Source of the DNA: Austwickia sp.
GTDB lineage: Bacteria > Actinomycetota > Actinomycetes > Actinomycetales > Dermatophilaceae
Direction: 5' to 3'
Length of the DNA stretch: 64,000 bases
Assembly (NCBI GenBank): GCA_016699675.1
Contig: CP064985.1
Coordinates: forward strand, 4,250,147 to 4,314,146
The first letter of the stretch is position 1; each line of letters opens with the position of its first letter. The translations under genes and the position numbers were made by a program. The notes under the pieces were generated by a model that saw only the letters and a list, made by a program, of their open reading frames with translations, did no database searches and was not told where the DNA came from. Of this stretch, positions 1 to 9,844 are shown one piece after another.

Positions 1-1083
1 CGCGATCCGCGCGGGCCGCACGGACATCGCCTGCGCCACGTCCGCCCAGCTCATCAGGCCCGGGCGCACCATCACCTCGGTGATGACCGCGAGCGCGGTC
101 TCCAGGCCGAGGATCCCGAACGCCGCCACCTGGAAGTCGTGCTGCTTGTCGTTGAGCGCGTGCGGGGCGTGGTCGGTGGCGACCACGTCGATCGTGCCGT
201 CCGCCAGGCCGGCTCGGACCGCCTCGACGTCCTCGGCGGGGCGCAGCGGCGGGTTGACCTTGTAGACCGGGTCGTAGCTGGCCAGCAGGTCGGTCGTGAG
301 GAGCAGGTGATGCGGCGTCGCCTCCGCGGTGACCGCGATCCCCTGGCTCTTGGCCCAGCGGACGATCTCCACCGACCCGGCCGTGGAGAGGTGGCAGACA
401 TGCAGCCGGCTGCCGGTCTGGCGGGCCAGCATGACGTCGCGGGCGATGATCGTCTCCTCCGCGACCGCCGGCCAGCCGGGCAGGCCCAGCCGACCCGAGA
501 TCTCGCCCTCATGGCAGCAGGAGGTGTGCGGCGCGAGCCGCGGGTCCTGCGCGTGTTGCGCGACGACGCCGCCGAACGTCTTGACGTATTCCAGCGCCCG
601 CCGCATCACCTGCGGGTCGTGCACGCAACGCCCGTCGTCGGAGAACATCCGCACCTGGGCCCGGCTGCGGTTCATCAGCCCGAGCTCGGCGAGCTGCTCC
701 CCCGCGAGCCCCTTGGTGACGGCACCGATCGGGAACACGTCCGCGTAGGCGCATCGCCGGCCCTGCTCCCAGACCCACTCGGCGAGGATCGCCGTATCGG
801 TGACCGGCTCGGTGTTGGCCATGGCCATGACGGCGACGTAGCCGCCGGCGGCCGCCGCCTGCGAGCCCGACTCGATCGTCTCGGCGTCCTCGCGGCCGGG
901 CTCGCGCAGGTGGGTGTGGACGTCGACGAGGCCGGGCAGCGCGATGAGGCCGTCCGCGTCGACGGTCTCGGTGCCCTTCGGTACGTCGAGCCCGGTGCCG
1001 ACCTCGATCACCTTGCCGTCGCGCACCAGGATGTCGGTGCGCCCCTGACCCATCAGGTCGGCGCCCTTGACCAGCAGACTCAT
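1..1083 (-). CDS. pyrC: Dihydroorotase (partial, 3' end beyond window edge)
   Basis: Dihydroorotase, third step of pyrimidine synthesis: cyclises N-carbamoyl-aspartate to dihydroorotate. The frame is open from an ATG at 1083 to base 1, giving 361 residues without a stop; the family is usually about 430 residues, so the last sixth is missing. Reading the minus strand I see the metal-binding signature VDVHTHLREPG near residue 55, a FSDDGR segment, histidines in AQHAQD and HVCHLS, and the catalytic aspartate in VATDHAPH. These are features of the class I amidohydrolase type found in actinobacteria. It lies 52 bases downstream of pyrB in the pyrR-pyrB-pyrC order. It is very probably cotranscribed with them and controlled by PyrR. 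Confidence 0.95.
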   Translation of the reverse strand, partial: MSLLVKGADLMGQGRTDILVRDGKVIEVGTGLDVPKGTETVDADGLIALPGLVDVHTHLREPGREDAETIESGSQAAAAGGYVAVMAMANTEPVTDTAILAEWVWEQGRRCAYADVFPIGAVTKGLAGEQLAELGLMNRSRAQVRMFSDDGRCVHDPQVMRRALEYVKTFGGVVAQHAQDPRLAPHTSCCHEGEISGRLGLPGWPAVAEETIIARDVMLARQTGSRLHVCHLSTAGSVEIVRWAKSQGIAVTAEATPHHLLLTTDLLASYDPVYKVNPPLRPAEDVEAVRAGLADGTIDVVATDHAPHALNDKQHDFQVAAFGILGLETALAVITEVMVRPGLMSWADVAQAMSVRPARIA

Positions 1084-1135
1084 GCCCGCACTCCGCTCTG
1101 CCCGGCCCGGCCCGAGCCCACCGTGATCTGCGCGC

Positions 1136-2074
1136 TCACGCCGCGCTCCCTTCGCCGGAGAAGACATGGAACAGGACCGCCATCCGGGTGTAGACCCCCG
1201 CCGTGACCTGGTCCAGGATCAGCGAACTGGCCGCGTCGGCGGCCTCGGGCGCGATCTCCAGGCCGCGGTTCATCGGGCCCGGGTGGCACACCACGGCGTG
1301 CTTGCCCATCTTCGCGAGGCGCTCGCGGGTCAGCCCGTACAGCGTCGTGTACTCGTTCTCGGTCGGGAAGAAGCCACCGCTCATCCGCTCCCGCTGGACG
1401 CGCAGCATCATCAGCGCGTCCACGTCGGCGACGACCGAATCGAGATCGTACGTCGTGGCGAAGCCCTCCTTCGCGGCCCGCTCCTCGATCCCCGGCGGCA
1501 TCAGCGTGGGCGGCGCCACCAGGGTGACCTCGGCCCCGAGGGTGCGCAGGCAGAAGATGTTGGAGCGCACCACCCGGCTGTGCAGCAGGTCGCCGCAGAT
1601 CGCGACGTGCTTGCCGGCGAGATCGCCGAGGCGCTTGCGCATCGCGTAGGCGTCCAGCAGGGCCTGGGTGGGGTGCTCGTGCGTGCCGTCGCCGGCGTTG
1701 ACCACCGGCAGCCCGGTCCACTCCATCGCGAGCTTCGGTGCGCCCGAGGCGCCGTGCCGGATGACGAAGCCGTCGACGCCCATCGCGGCGATGGTCAGCA
1801 CCGTGTCCCGCAGCGACTCCCCCTTCGAGGTGGAGGAGCCCTTGCCGGCGAAGCCCATGGTGTCGGCGGACAGCGACTTCGCCGCCAGGTCGAAGGAGTT
1901 CTTCGTGCGCGTCGAGTCCTCGAAGAAGGCGTTGACGATGGTCACGCCGCGCAGCGCGGGGATCTTCTTGACCTCGCGCTGGCGGACCTTCTCCATCTCC
2001 TCCGCGGTGTCGAGGAGCTGGGTGATCTGATCGCGGGACAGGCCGTCCATGGACAGGAAGTGGGGCAGCTTCAC
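1136..2074 (-). CDS. pyrB: Aspartate carbamoyltransferase catalytic chain
   Basis: Transfers carbamoyl from carbamoyl phosphate to aspartate, the committed step of pyrimidine synthesis. The protein has 312 residues, normal for bacterial PyrB without a fused regulatory domain. Visible signatures are the carbamoyl-phosphate motif FFEDSTRTKNSF near residue 53, GDGTHEHPTQ near 130 and the C-terminal HPGPMNRGLEI. No pyrI gene is seen nearby, so this is probably the unregulated trimeric form. The start is a GTG whose last two bases overlap the pyrR TGA (GTGA, 4-base overlap), which points to translational coupling with pyrR. Confidence 0.96.
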   Translation of the reverse strand: MKLPHFLSMDGLSRDQITQLLDTAEEMEKVRQREVKKIPALRGVTIVNAFFEDSTRTKNSFDLAAKSLSADTMGFAGKGSSTSKGESLRDTVLTIAAMGVDGFVIRHGASGAPKLAMEWTGLPVVNAGDGTHEHPTQALLDAYAMRKRLGDLAGKHVAICGDLLHSRVVRSNIFCLRTLGAEVTLVAPPTLMPPGIEERAAKEGFATTYDLDSVVADVDALMMLRVQRERMSGGFFPTENEYTTLYGLTRERLAKMGKHAVVCHPGPMNRGLEIAPEAADAASSLILDQVTAGVYTRMAVLFHVFSGEGSAA

Positions 2075-2739
2075 GAGCGGTCGCCTCCGGTGATGCGGAC
2101 TTCGTCAACGCCGTCGGACTCGGCGAGGAGGACATGGACGCGCTCAGAGCTCGACGTGGGCAGGTTCTTGCCCACGTGGTCGGCGCGGATGGGCAGGTCG
2201 CGGTGGCCCCGATCCACCAGGACCGCGAGGCGTACGGCGCGCGGCCGGCCCTCGTCGCCCAGGGCGTCGAGCGCGGCGCGGATGGTCCGTCCGGAATAGA
2301 GGACGTCGTCCACGAGGACGACGACCTTGTCGTCGATGCCCCCCTCGGGGATCTGGGTGCGCTCCATCTTCCGGGTGGGCTTGCGGCGCAGGTCATCGCG
2401 GTAGAGCGTGACGTCCAGCGTGCCGACGGGCACGTCGTGGCCCTCGACCTTCGCGAGCTGAGCGGCGAGCCGCCGTGCTAGCGGCGCCCCTCGGCTGGGG
2501 ATCCCCAGGACCACCAGGTCCTCGGCGCCCTTGTTGCGCTCGACGATCTCGTGGGCCATCCGCCGCAGCGCCCGGGTCATGTCGTCCTGGCCGAGGACGA
2601 CGCGGCCGTCCTCGTCGGCGGGGAGGTCAACGCTGGATGAGGGGTCCGGCGGGAGGTTCTCGGGTGGTGAATCGTCGGCGGCCGGGGCCGCCTTGTGCTT
2701 TCCGGTGGCTTCCGAACTGGCCGAGTCACGTCGCCCCAT
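2071..2739 (-). CDS. pyrR: Bifunctional pyr operon regulator / uracil phosphoribosyltransferase
   Basis: PyrR senses UMP and represses the pyr operon at the RNA level. It also has weak uracil phosphoribosyltransferase activity. The product is 222 residues; the first 45 or so (Ser/Asp/Pro-rich, including DDSPPENLPPDPSSS) are an extension absent from Bacillus PyrR (about 180 residues). The conserved core follows: LVVLGIPSRG, the YRDDL segment and the PRPP-binding loop VVLVDDVLYSGRT near residue 125. The start at 2739 is chosen because a perfect AAGGAGGT (2748-2755 on the plus strand) lies 8 bases upstream. The stop overlaps pyrB by 4 bases. I did not find an obvious terminator/antiterminator leader, so control may act on translation, as proposed for mycobacteria. 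Confidence 0.95.
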   Translation of the reverse strand: MGRRDSASSEATGKHKAAPAADDSPPENLPPDPSSSVDLPADEDGRVVLGQDDMTRALRRMAHEIVERNKGAEDLVVLGIPSRGAPLARRLAAQLAKVEGHDVPVGTLDVTLYRDDLRRKPTRKMERTQIPEGGIDDKVVVLVDDVLYSGRTIRAALDALGDEGRPRAVRLAVLVDRGHRDLPIRADHVGKNLPTSSSERVHVLLAESDGVDEVRITGGDRS

Positions 2740-2895
2740 GGCGCCGGACCTCCTTCCCCGCCTCACAGGACGGTCATTAAAGGACGTCTGAACGGCCTCC
2801 ACCCTACCCCGGCGGCGAGCATGCCCCCGCCAGTCCTTCCGGCGCGGGGGCCGCGAGAGTAAGGTCCCACGCACCTGTCCGCGTGGAGGCTGCCC

Positions 2896-4194
2896 ATGGA
2901 CAAAGCCCGCGACGACCCCCCGCTCGGGTTGCCTGCTCCCCGCCTCGGAAACCTCAGCCGCGAGGTCCGCGCATCCTGGCGCCGCTGCCTAGCCTGGTTC
3001 CCGGAGCCCGCCAAGGCCACCACCAATGTCGTCCTGGCCGGATCGGGTCTACGCGATTACCGCGAGTCCCACCCCCTGTCCGCGGTGATGCCGGTGTTGC
3101 GCCGGCTCCTCGTCGACGCAAGCGCGAACTCCGACATCATCGTCGCGGTCGGAGACGCCGAGGCCCTCCTGCTGTGGGTCGAGGGCGCACCGGAGGTGCG
3201 TCGGCGCGCCGAACGCATCGGATTCCAGGCCGGCGCCGACTGGTCCGAGAGCGCGGTCGGGACGGCGGCCCCGGGGACCGCGCTGTTCCTGGGCCGCGGC
3301 GTACAAGTCATGGGTCAGGAGCACTTCTCCCCCGAGGTGCGCCGATGGTCGTGCACCGCCGTGCCCATCCACGATCCGGCGACCGGCGACACGATCGGGG
3401 TCGTTGATCTCACCGGCGGCCCCCAAGCCGTGGCGCCGCACGCGCTCCCCCTGGTCCGGGCGGCGGTGGCCGCCGCGGAGGCCGAACTCACCGTCCAACG
3501 TCTGCGCGGCCTGACCGCCCAGGCCCCGGTGGGCTCCGGTACGAGCGCTGTGCTGCCCGCACCCCGAGGGGCAGGTGGCTCCAGCATCGCGGCCCGCGGC
3601 GCCGGGGCCGAGTTGCGCGTGCTGGGCCGCGACACGGGGATTCTGGTCCAGTCCGGCGTCGAGACCACGCTCTCGCTGCGGCACACGGAGATTCTGTTGA
3701 TGCTCGCCCGGCACCCCGCAGGCCTGCGATTGGAGGAGTTGCTGGATCTGGTGAATCCGGACGCCAGTGTGGTGACACTGCGGGCCGAGATGGCGCGGTT
3801 GCGCCGGATGCTGGAGGCCTGCGCCCCCCGCTACGTGCCCCGCTCCCGCCCTTATCGACTGCCGACGGCGTTGGCCACCGATGCCGACCTGGTCATGGAG
3901 CAGGTCGAACGCGGCCGCCACCGGGCCGCCCTGAGCGCGTACGCCGGTCCGCTGCTTCCCACCTCCAGGGCCCCCGGCGTGGAGCGACTACGCGCCCGGG
4001 TGTCCGGGACGATCCGGGACACGATCCTGGAGAGCGGGTCGGTCGATGCGCTCCTTCAGTTCCTGGAGCTCGCCGACGCGGGCAGCGACGCCGACGCCTG
4101 GCTGGCGGCGTTGCGCAGGCTCCCGGCGCGGTCCCCCAAGCGCGCCCGCATCGTCAGGCACCTCGAGTGGCTGGAGCAGGAGTACGGCGGCTGA
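2896..4194 (+). CDS. GAF-domain transcriptional regulator of the aldehyde/alcohol dehydrogenase genes
   Basis: A 432-residue cytoplasmic regulator. Residues about 20-200 look like the GAF-type sensor of AcoR-like activators: an opening SWRRC segment, SAVGTAAPGTAL, a WSCTAVPIHDPATGD strand, then IGVVDLTGG. It lacks the sigma-54 AAA domain and the Fis helix-turn-helix. Instead, residues about 255-330 form a winged-helix-like block (LSLRHTEILLMLARH ... LRAEMARLRRML), followed by a helical tail. Such GAF plus winged-helix proteins are commonly found beside exaC-type aldehyde dehydrogenases in actinobacteria. Here it precedes the dehydrogenase by 91 bases, with a palindrome in between. An activator role responding to an aldehyde or alcohol is inferred. 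A GTGGAGG precedes the ATG by about 7 bases. Confidence 0.8.
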   Translation: MDKARDDPPLGLPAPRLGNLSREVRASWRRCLAWFPEPAKATTNVVLAGSGLRDYRESHPLSAVMPVLRRLLVDASANSDIIVAVGDAEALLLWVEGAPEVRRRAERIGFQAGADWSESAVGTAAPGTALFLGRGVQVMGQEHFSPEVRRWSCTAVPIHDPATGDTIGVVDLTGGPQAVAPHALPLVRAAVAAAEAELTVQRLRGLTAQAPVGSGTSAVLPAPRGAGGSSIAARGAGAELRVLGRDTGILVQSGVETTLSLRHTEILLMLARHPAGLRLEELLDLVNPDASVVTLRAEMARLRRMLEACAPRYVPRSRPYRLPTALATDADLVMEQVERGRHRAALSAYAGPLLPTSRAPGVERLRARVSGTIRDTILESGSVDALLQFLELADAGSDADAWLAALRRLPARSPKRARIVRHLEWLEQEYGG

Positions 4195-4222
4195 GCGTCA
4201 CGCAGATCGCCGTGCAACGTGG

Positions 4223-4255
4223 TACTGTCGGCGGGCATCGCCAGATGCGATCTGG
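4223..4255 (+). promoter_or_regulatory. Candidate operator/promoter of the aldehyde dehydrogenase gene
   Basis: A perfect inverted repeat CCAGAT-GCG-ATCTGG lies at 4241-4255, flanked by GGGC and GCCC. It is about 30 bases before the aldehyde dehydrogenase start and 13 bases after a possible -10 (TACTGT, 4223-4228). No good -35 is seen, which would suit an activator-dependent promoter. A role as binding site for the upstream GAF regulator is inferred only from position and symmetry. Confidence 0.4.
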
Positions 4256-4285
4256 TGCCCATCCGTTGACGCGAGGAGACCCGTC

Positions 4286-5809
<1,524 letters not shown>

Positions 5810-5867
5810 TCGGCCACTGATTCACCGCTTCACCCTTCCCACCGAAACGACGTGAAAGGACTGCGCG

Positions 5868-6887
5868 ATGACGACCATGCGAGCTGCCGTGGTGACCGGG
5901 CTGGGTTCCCCGCTGGAGGTCAAGGACCATCCCCGGCCTGAGCCGGCCTTCGGGCAGGTTCTCGTCAAGAACATCGCCACCGGCGTGTGCCACACGGACC
6001 TGCACGCCGCCGAGGGCGACTGGCCGATCAAGCCGAAGCCTCCGTTCATCCCCGGCCACGAGGGGGTCGGCCGCGTCGAGGCCGTCGGGGACGGTGTCGA
6101 CGACCTCAAGGTCGGCGACCTGGTCGGGAACGCCTGGCTGTGGACGGCGTGCGGCCACTGCGAATACTGCCGCAGCGGGTGGGAGACCCTCTGCGAAGCC
6201 CAACAGAACGGCGGTTACACCATCGATGGATCGTTCGGGCAGTACATGCTCGTCGACCACCGGTACGCCGCCCTCCTACCGGAGGGCTGCGACCCCATCG
6301 AGGTGGCGCCCATCCTCTGCGCGGGGGTCACCGTCTACAAGGGTCTCAAGGTGACCGACACGCGCCCCGGTCAATGGGTCGTCATCTCCGGCATCGGCGG
6401 TCTCGGGCATGTCGCGGTCCAGTACGCCGTCGCCATGGGACTTCGGGTGGCCGCCGTCGACGTCGCCGACGAAAAACTGAACCTGGCCAGATCGTACGGC
6501 GCGGAGGTCGCGGTCAACGCCACCGTGGAGGACCCGGTGGCGGCGATCCAGGCGCAGACCGGTGGGGCTCACGGCGTACTGGTCACGGCCGTCCACCCCT
6601 CCGCCTTCGGGCAGGCCATCGGGATGGTCCGACGCGGCGGCACGATCGTCTTCAACGGTCTGCCCCCGGGTGGTTTCCCCGCGCCGATCTTCGAGATCGT
6701 GCTGAAGGCCATCACGGTGCGCGGCTCGATCGTCGGCACGCGTCAGGACATGGTCGAGGCCATCGACTTCTACACCCGGGGGAAGGTGCGCCCCCGCATT
6801 CACCCGCGCCGTCTCGGCGACATCAACGACATCTTCGAGGAGATGCGGGCCGGGCACATCGACGGCCGGATAGTCATCGAGTATTGA
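5868..6887 (+). CDS. adhP: Zinc-dependent alcohol dehydrogenase (AdhP type)
   Basis: Medium-chain, NAD-dependent primary alcohol dehydrogenase, 339 residues, the usual length for AdhP. Catalytic zinc ligands are visible in GVCHTDLHAAEGDW (Cys, plus His of the GHE motif IPGHEGVG) and later in PILCAGVTVYKG. The four structural-zinc cysteines sit in CGHCEYCRSGWETLC. The Rossmann nucleotide loop is SGIGGLGHVAVQYA. It lies directly downstream of the aldehyde dehydrogenase in the same direction and is preceded by GTGAAAGGA. Together they form an ethanol/aldehyde oxidation (or, in reverse, fermentation) module controlled by the GAF regulator. Confidence 0.93.
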   Translation: MTTMRAAVVTGLGSPLEVKDHPRPEPAFGQVLVKNIATGVCHTDLHAAEGDWPIKPKPPFIPGHEGVGRVEAVGDGVDDLKVGDLVGNAWLWTACGHCEYCRSGWETLCEAQQNGGYTIDGSFGQYMLVDHRYAALLPEGCDPIEVAPILCAGVTVYKGLKVTDTRPGQWVVISGIGGLGHVAVQYAVAMGLRVAAVDVADEKLNLARSYGAEVAVNATVEDPVAAIQAQTGGAHGVLVTAVHPSAFGQAIGMVRRGGTIVFNGLPPGGFPAPIFEIVLKAITVRGSIVGTRQDMVEAIDFYTRGKVRPRIHPRRLGDINDIFEEMRAGHIDGRIVIEY

Positions 6888-6939
6888 GGGCAGCGACGGG
6901 GCTGCTGACCAGAGCATCCCCCGCTCGTCACAAGGAGCA

Positions 6940-6981
6940 CCGGGACTGGCGCCGACCTCTGAACCGTGGCGCCAGTCCCGG
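6940..6981 (+). terminator. Strong hairpin terminator after the alcohol dehydrogenase
   Basis: Perfect 14-bp stem: CCGGGACTGGCGCC at 6940-6953 pairs with 6968-6981 across a 14-base loop. It lies 52 bases after the adh stop. No T-run follows, as is common in high-GC actinobacteria. Confidence 0.7.
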
Positions 6982-7133
6982 GCCCGACCGATGCCTGCCG
7001 ATCCTTTCCCTGAAGCTCCCCCGGGATCATCCGCTGGCTAGGCTGGCGCCGGAAGGCAGCCGCAAGCCGGATCGGCTTGAGGTGCCGAGACGCCCAGCAG
7101 AGCACCGGTGTTCCGAGCAGAGAGGCGACGCAC

Positions 7134-8840
7134 ATGCGAGCTCCCATCGACCCGACGACCACGAAGGCCTGGGCGAAGCTGACGACGCTCGCGGCCGACG
7201 GCATCCCGAACCTGCGCCAGGAGTTCGACACCGACCCGCAGCGAGCCACCCGCTACGCCTACGAGGCCGGCGACCTGTTCGTCGACCTGTCGAAGAACCT
7301 GCTCACGGACGCGATCCGCGACGCGCTACTCGAACTCCAAGCCGAGGTCGGCGTGGCCGAGCGCCGCGAGGCGATGTACACCGGCGAACACATCAACATC
7401 ACCGAGGACCGCGCCGTCCTGCACACCGCGCTGCGCCGCCCGAAGACCGCCGCGGGCGCCCCCGATCAGCTCGTCGTCGACGGCCAGAACGTCGACGAGG
7501 ACGTCCACGCCGTCCTGGCCAAGGTCTACGCCTTCGCCGAGCAGGTCCGCAGCGGCGAATGGAAGGGCGTGACCGGCAAGCCAATCCGTACCGTCGTCAA
7601 CATCGGCATCGGCGGCAGCGACCTCGGCCCGGTGATGGCGTACGAGGCCCTGCAGCCCTACGTCCAAGCCGGCCTGGAGTGCCGCTTCATCTCCAACATC
7701 GACCCGACGGACGCCGCGGAAAAGACCAAGGACCTCGACCCCGAGACAACGCTGGTCATCGTCGCGAGCAAGACCTTCACCACCCTGGAGACCCTGACCA
7801 ACGCCCGGCTCGTCAAGGCGTGGCTGCTGCGGGCGCTGCGGGACGCCGGGGCGCTGGACGACGCCGCCGGGTCCGGCCGCACCGAGGCCGACGCCATCGC
7901 CAAGCACTTCGTCGCGGTCTCCACGGCGCTGGACAAGGTCGCGGCGTTCGGCATCGACCCGCAGAACGCCTTCGGCTTCTGGGACTGGGTCGGCGGCCGC
8001 TATTCGATGGACTCCGCCGTCGGCACCGCCCTGGTCATCGCCATCGGCCCGGACGGCTTCGCCGACCTGCTGGCCGGCTTCCACGCGATGGACGCGCACT
8101 TCGCCACGGCCGAGCCGCAGGAGAACGTTCCGCTGCTGATGGGCCTGCTCAACGTCTGGTACGTCGACTTCCTGGGCGCCCACACCCATGCCGTGCTGCC
8201 CTACAGCCAATACCTGCACCGGTTCCCGGCGTACCTGCAGCAGTTGACCATGGAGTCCAACGGCAAGTCCGTCCGTTGGGACGGGACGCCGGTGACCTGC
8301 GACACTGGCGAGGTGTTCTGGGGTGAACCGGGCACCAACGGGCAGCACGCCTTCTACCAGCTCATCCACCAGGGCACCCGGCTCATCCCGGCCGACTTCA
8401 TTGCGTTCGCCAACCCGGCCCACCCGCTGCGCGACGTCGACGAGGACGCCGACGTGCACGAGCTGTTCCTTGCGAACTTCTTCGCCCAGACCGCGGCGCT
8501 GGCCTTCGGCAAGACGGCGGACGAGGTGCGCGCCGAGGGCACCGCCGAGGCGATCGTCCCCGCGCGGGTGTTCGCGGGCAACCGGCCGACCACGTCGATC
8601 ATGGCGCCGGCGCTCACCCCCAGCGTGCTCGGCCAGCTCATCGCCCTCTACGAGCACATCACGTTCGTCCAGGGCATCGTCTGGGGCATCGACAGCTTCG
8701 ACCAGTGGGGTGTCGAGCTGGGCAAGCAGCTCGCCAAGCAGGTCACCCCGGCGGTCGGCGGCGACGAGGCCGCTCTGGCCGACCAGGACGCCTCGACGCA
8801 GGGGCTCGTGCGCTACTACCGGGCCCACCGAACGTTCTGA
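7134..8840 (+). CDS. pgi: Glucose-6-phosphate isomerase
   Basis: Interconverts glucose-6-phosphate and fructose-6-phosphate in glycolysis and gluconeogenesis. It has 568 residues, slightly above the usual 545-555. Signatures in order: the first SIS domain with VVNIGIGGSDLGPVM near residue 157, the phosphate-binding serines of SKTFTTLETLTNA near 210, EPGTNGQHAFYQLIHQGTR near 400 (active-site Glu and His) and the C-terminal FDQWGVELGKQLA with the catalytic Lys. The ATG at 7134 is chosen over an in-frame ATG at 7077 because it starts the conserved region and has an AGAGAGG upstream. It stands alone between two hairpin terminators. Confidence 0.97.
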   Translation: MRAPIDPTTTKAWAKLTTLAADGIPNLRQEFDTDPQRATRYAYEAGDLFVDLSKNLLTDAIRDALLELQAEVGVAERREAMYTGEHINITEDRAVLHTALRRPKTAAGAPDQLVVDGQNVDEDVHAVLAKVYAFAEQVRSGEWKGVTGKPIRTVVNIGIGGSDLGPVMAYEALQPYVQAGLECRFISNIDPTDAAEKTKDLDPETTLVIVASKTFTTLETLTNARLVKAWLLRALRDAGALDDAAGSGRTEADAIAKHFVAVSTALDKVAAFGIDPQNAFGFWDWVGGRYSMDSAVGTALVIAIGPDGFADLLAGFHAMDAHFATAEPQENVPLLMGLLNVWYVDFLGAHTHAVLPYSQYLHRFPAYLQQLTMESNGKSVRWDGTPVTCDTGEVFWGEPGTNGQHAFYQLIHQGTRLIPADFIAFANPAHPLRDVDEDADVHELFLANFFAQTAALAFGKTADEVRAEGTAEAIVPARVFAGNRPTTSIMAPALTPSVLGQLIALYEHITFVQGIVWGIDSFDQWGVELGKQLAKQVTPAVGGDEAALADQDASTQGLVRYYRAHRTF

Positions 8841-8880
8841 ACGACCACGACGTACGTCGGACGACGCACCACCCTTGACC

Positions 8881-8916
8881 CGAACGGCCGGCTCCCCAGC
8901 GGGGGCCGGCCGTTCG
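8881..8916 (+). terminator. Terminator hairpin after pgi
   Basis: A perfect 12-bp stem (CGAACGGCCGGC at 8881-8892 with 8905-8916) encloses a loop that pairs again internally (CCCC with GGGG). It lies 41 bases after the pgi stop. Confidence 0.75.
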
Positions 8917-8977
8917 GCGCGTCCACTTCGTCGGGCTCGAGCACTATGTCCCGCGCAGACCGCCCGGTGAACCTTAA

Positions 8978-9000
8978 TTCCCTTCTCAGGGAAGGATTTT
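8978..9000 (+). other. Small hairpin with T-run upstream of the sigma/CHAT operon
   Basis: TTCCCT-TCTC-AGGGAA at 8978-8993, followed by GGATTTT to 9000, in a locally AT-richer stretch. It could be a weak terminator that shields the next operon, or part of its control region. The region 8841-9077 holds no gene that I can support. Confidence 0.35.
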
Positions 9001-9077
9001 GCGCGGAACATGTATCACCGCAGCAGCGCGCTGCTCTCTCTCCATGACCGCACCCCTCCCGATGGAAGGCAGCAGCC

Positions 9078-9242
9078 ATGTCAACGACGCCAGGCCAGCG
9101 CCCGGACCAGACCGACGACGCCAGGGACGACCTCGCGGGCGGCAAGCGACCCCCGCGCGATCCCGACGCGAAGCCACAGATCGGGTACGAGCCCTTGACC
9201 GAGCCACTCGCCGGCGACGCGACGAGCGACGGGGCGCCCTGA
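9078..9242 (+). CDS. Small disordered protein, first gene of the sigma/CHAT operon
   Basis: A 54-residue ORF from ATG 9078, with GGAAGG about 10 bases upstream. It is rich in Asp, Pro and charged residues (GQRPDQTDDARDD, PPRDPDAKPQIGYEPL) and has no predicted membrane segment or recognised domain, so it is probably disordered. Its TGA overlaps the ATG of the ECF sigma gene (TGATG? read as TG-ATG with one shared base at 9242), which indicates translational coupling and supports it as a real gene. The function is unknown. Possible roles are a protease substrate or partner of the downstream TPR-CHAT protein, or just a coupling peptide. Confidence 0.55.
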   Translation: MSTTPGQRPDQTDDARDDLAGGKRPPRDPDAKPQIGYEPLTEPLAGDATSDGAP

Positions 9243-9844
9243 TGTCGCCCCCCGCCACGCTGTCGCTCGGTGAACGCGCGGGCGCCGCAGTGCGCGACGC
9301 CCGCGCGGGCGACGCCCAACGCCTGGCGGACCTCGTGGAGCTGCTGACCCCGCTGCTGTGGCAGGTCGCCCGCTCGGCGGGCCTGGACCACCAGAGCGCT
9401 GAGGACACGGTCCAGCAGGCCTGGCTGAAGCTGCTGGAAAACCTCGACGAGCTCGAGCAGCCCGAGGCGGTGGTGGGGTGGCTCGCCACGACCGTACGCC
9501 GGCAGTCCTGGCGCGCGTCCGGTGCGTCCCGCCGCACGCTGACCAGCGGTGACGATGCCGTCTTCGACGACCCGCGAACGGCGGTGGCGGGCAGCGCCCC
9601 CGTTGACCCCGCCGACATGGCCCTCGATTCGGAGCAGGACCGCCTCCTGTGGCACCACGTGCACGCCCTCAGCCCCCGATGCCAGACGCTGCTTCGCGCG
9701 ATCTCCTTCGCGCAGCGCCCCGACTACGCCGCCATCTCGGCGGCCCTCGACATGCCGATCGGCTCGATCGGCCCCACCCGGGGCCGCTGCCTTGCCACCC
9801 TGCGAGCGGCCCTGCTCGCCGACCCGACGTGGAGCGCTTCATGA
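9242..9844 (+). CDS. ECF-family RNA polymerase sigma factor of the CHAT operon
   Basis: A 200-residue sigma-70 family protein. Region 2 is visible at about residues 20-95 (ARAGDAQRLADLVELL ... AEDTVQQAWLKLLENLDEL ... AVVGWLATTVRRQSW). Region 4 is at about 135-195 (LSPRCQTLLRAISFAQRPDYAAISAALD, then GSIGPTRGRCLATLR as the recognition helix). Regions 1.2 and 3 are absent, as in ECF factors. It starts with the ATG overlapping the upstream 54-residue ORF, and its TGA overlaps the next gene by 4 bases (ATGA). No transmembrane anti-sigma factor is present. The adjacent 162-residue protein and the CHAT protein are the natural candidates for controlling it. Confidence 0.85.
   Translation: MSPPATLSLGERAGAAVRDARAGDAQRLADLVELLTPLLWQVARSAGLDHQSAEDTVQQAWLKLLENLDELEQPEAVVGWLATTVRRQSWRASGASRRTLTSGDDAVFDDPRTAVAGSAPVDPADMALDSEQDRLLWHHVHALSPRCQTLLRAISFAQRPDYAAISAALDMPIGSIGPTRGRCLATLRAALLADPTWSAS

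Noticed and set aside
2740..2895. PyrR-binding attenuator in the pyrR leader
   Set aside because: No terminator/antiterminator pair found between pyrR and the divergent regulator gene.
5987..8326. 779-codon frame spanning adhP and pgi
   Set aside because: Lies out of frame over two well-supported genes and crosses a terminator hairpin; composition is Arg/Pro-rich noise.
9005..9030. GGAAC as an ECF-type -35 for autoregulation of the sigma/CHAT operon
   Set aside because: No acceptable -10 (GTT or CGTC) 16-17 bases downstream; could be chance.
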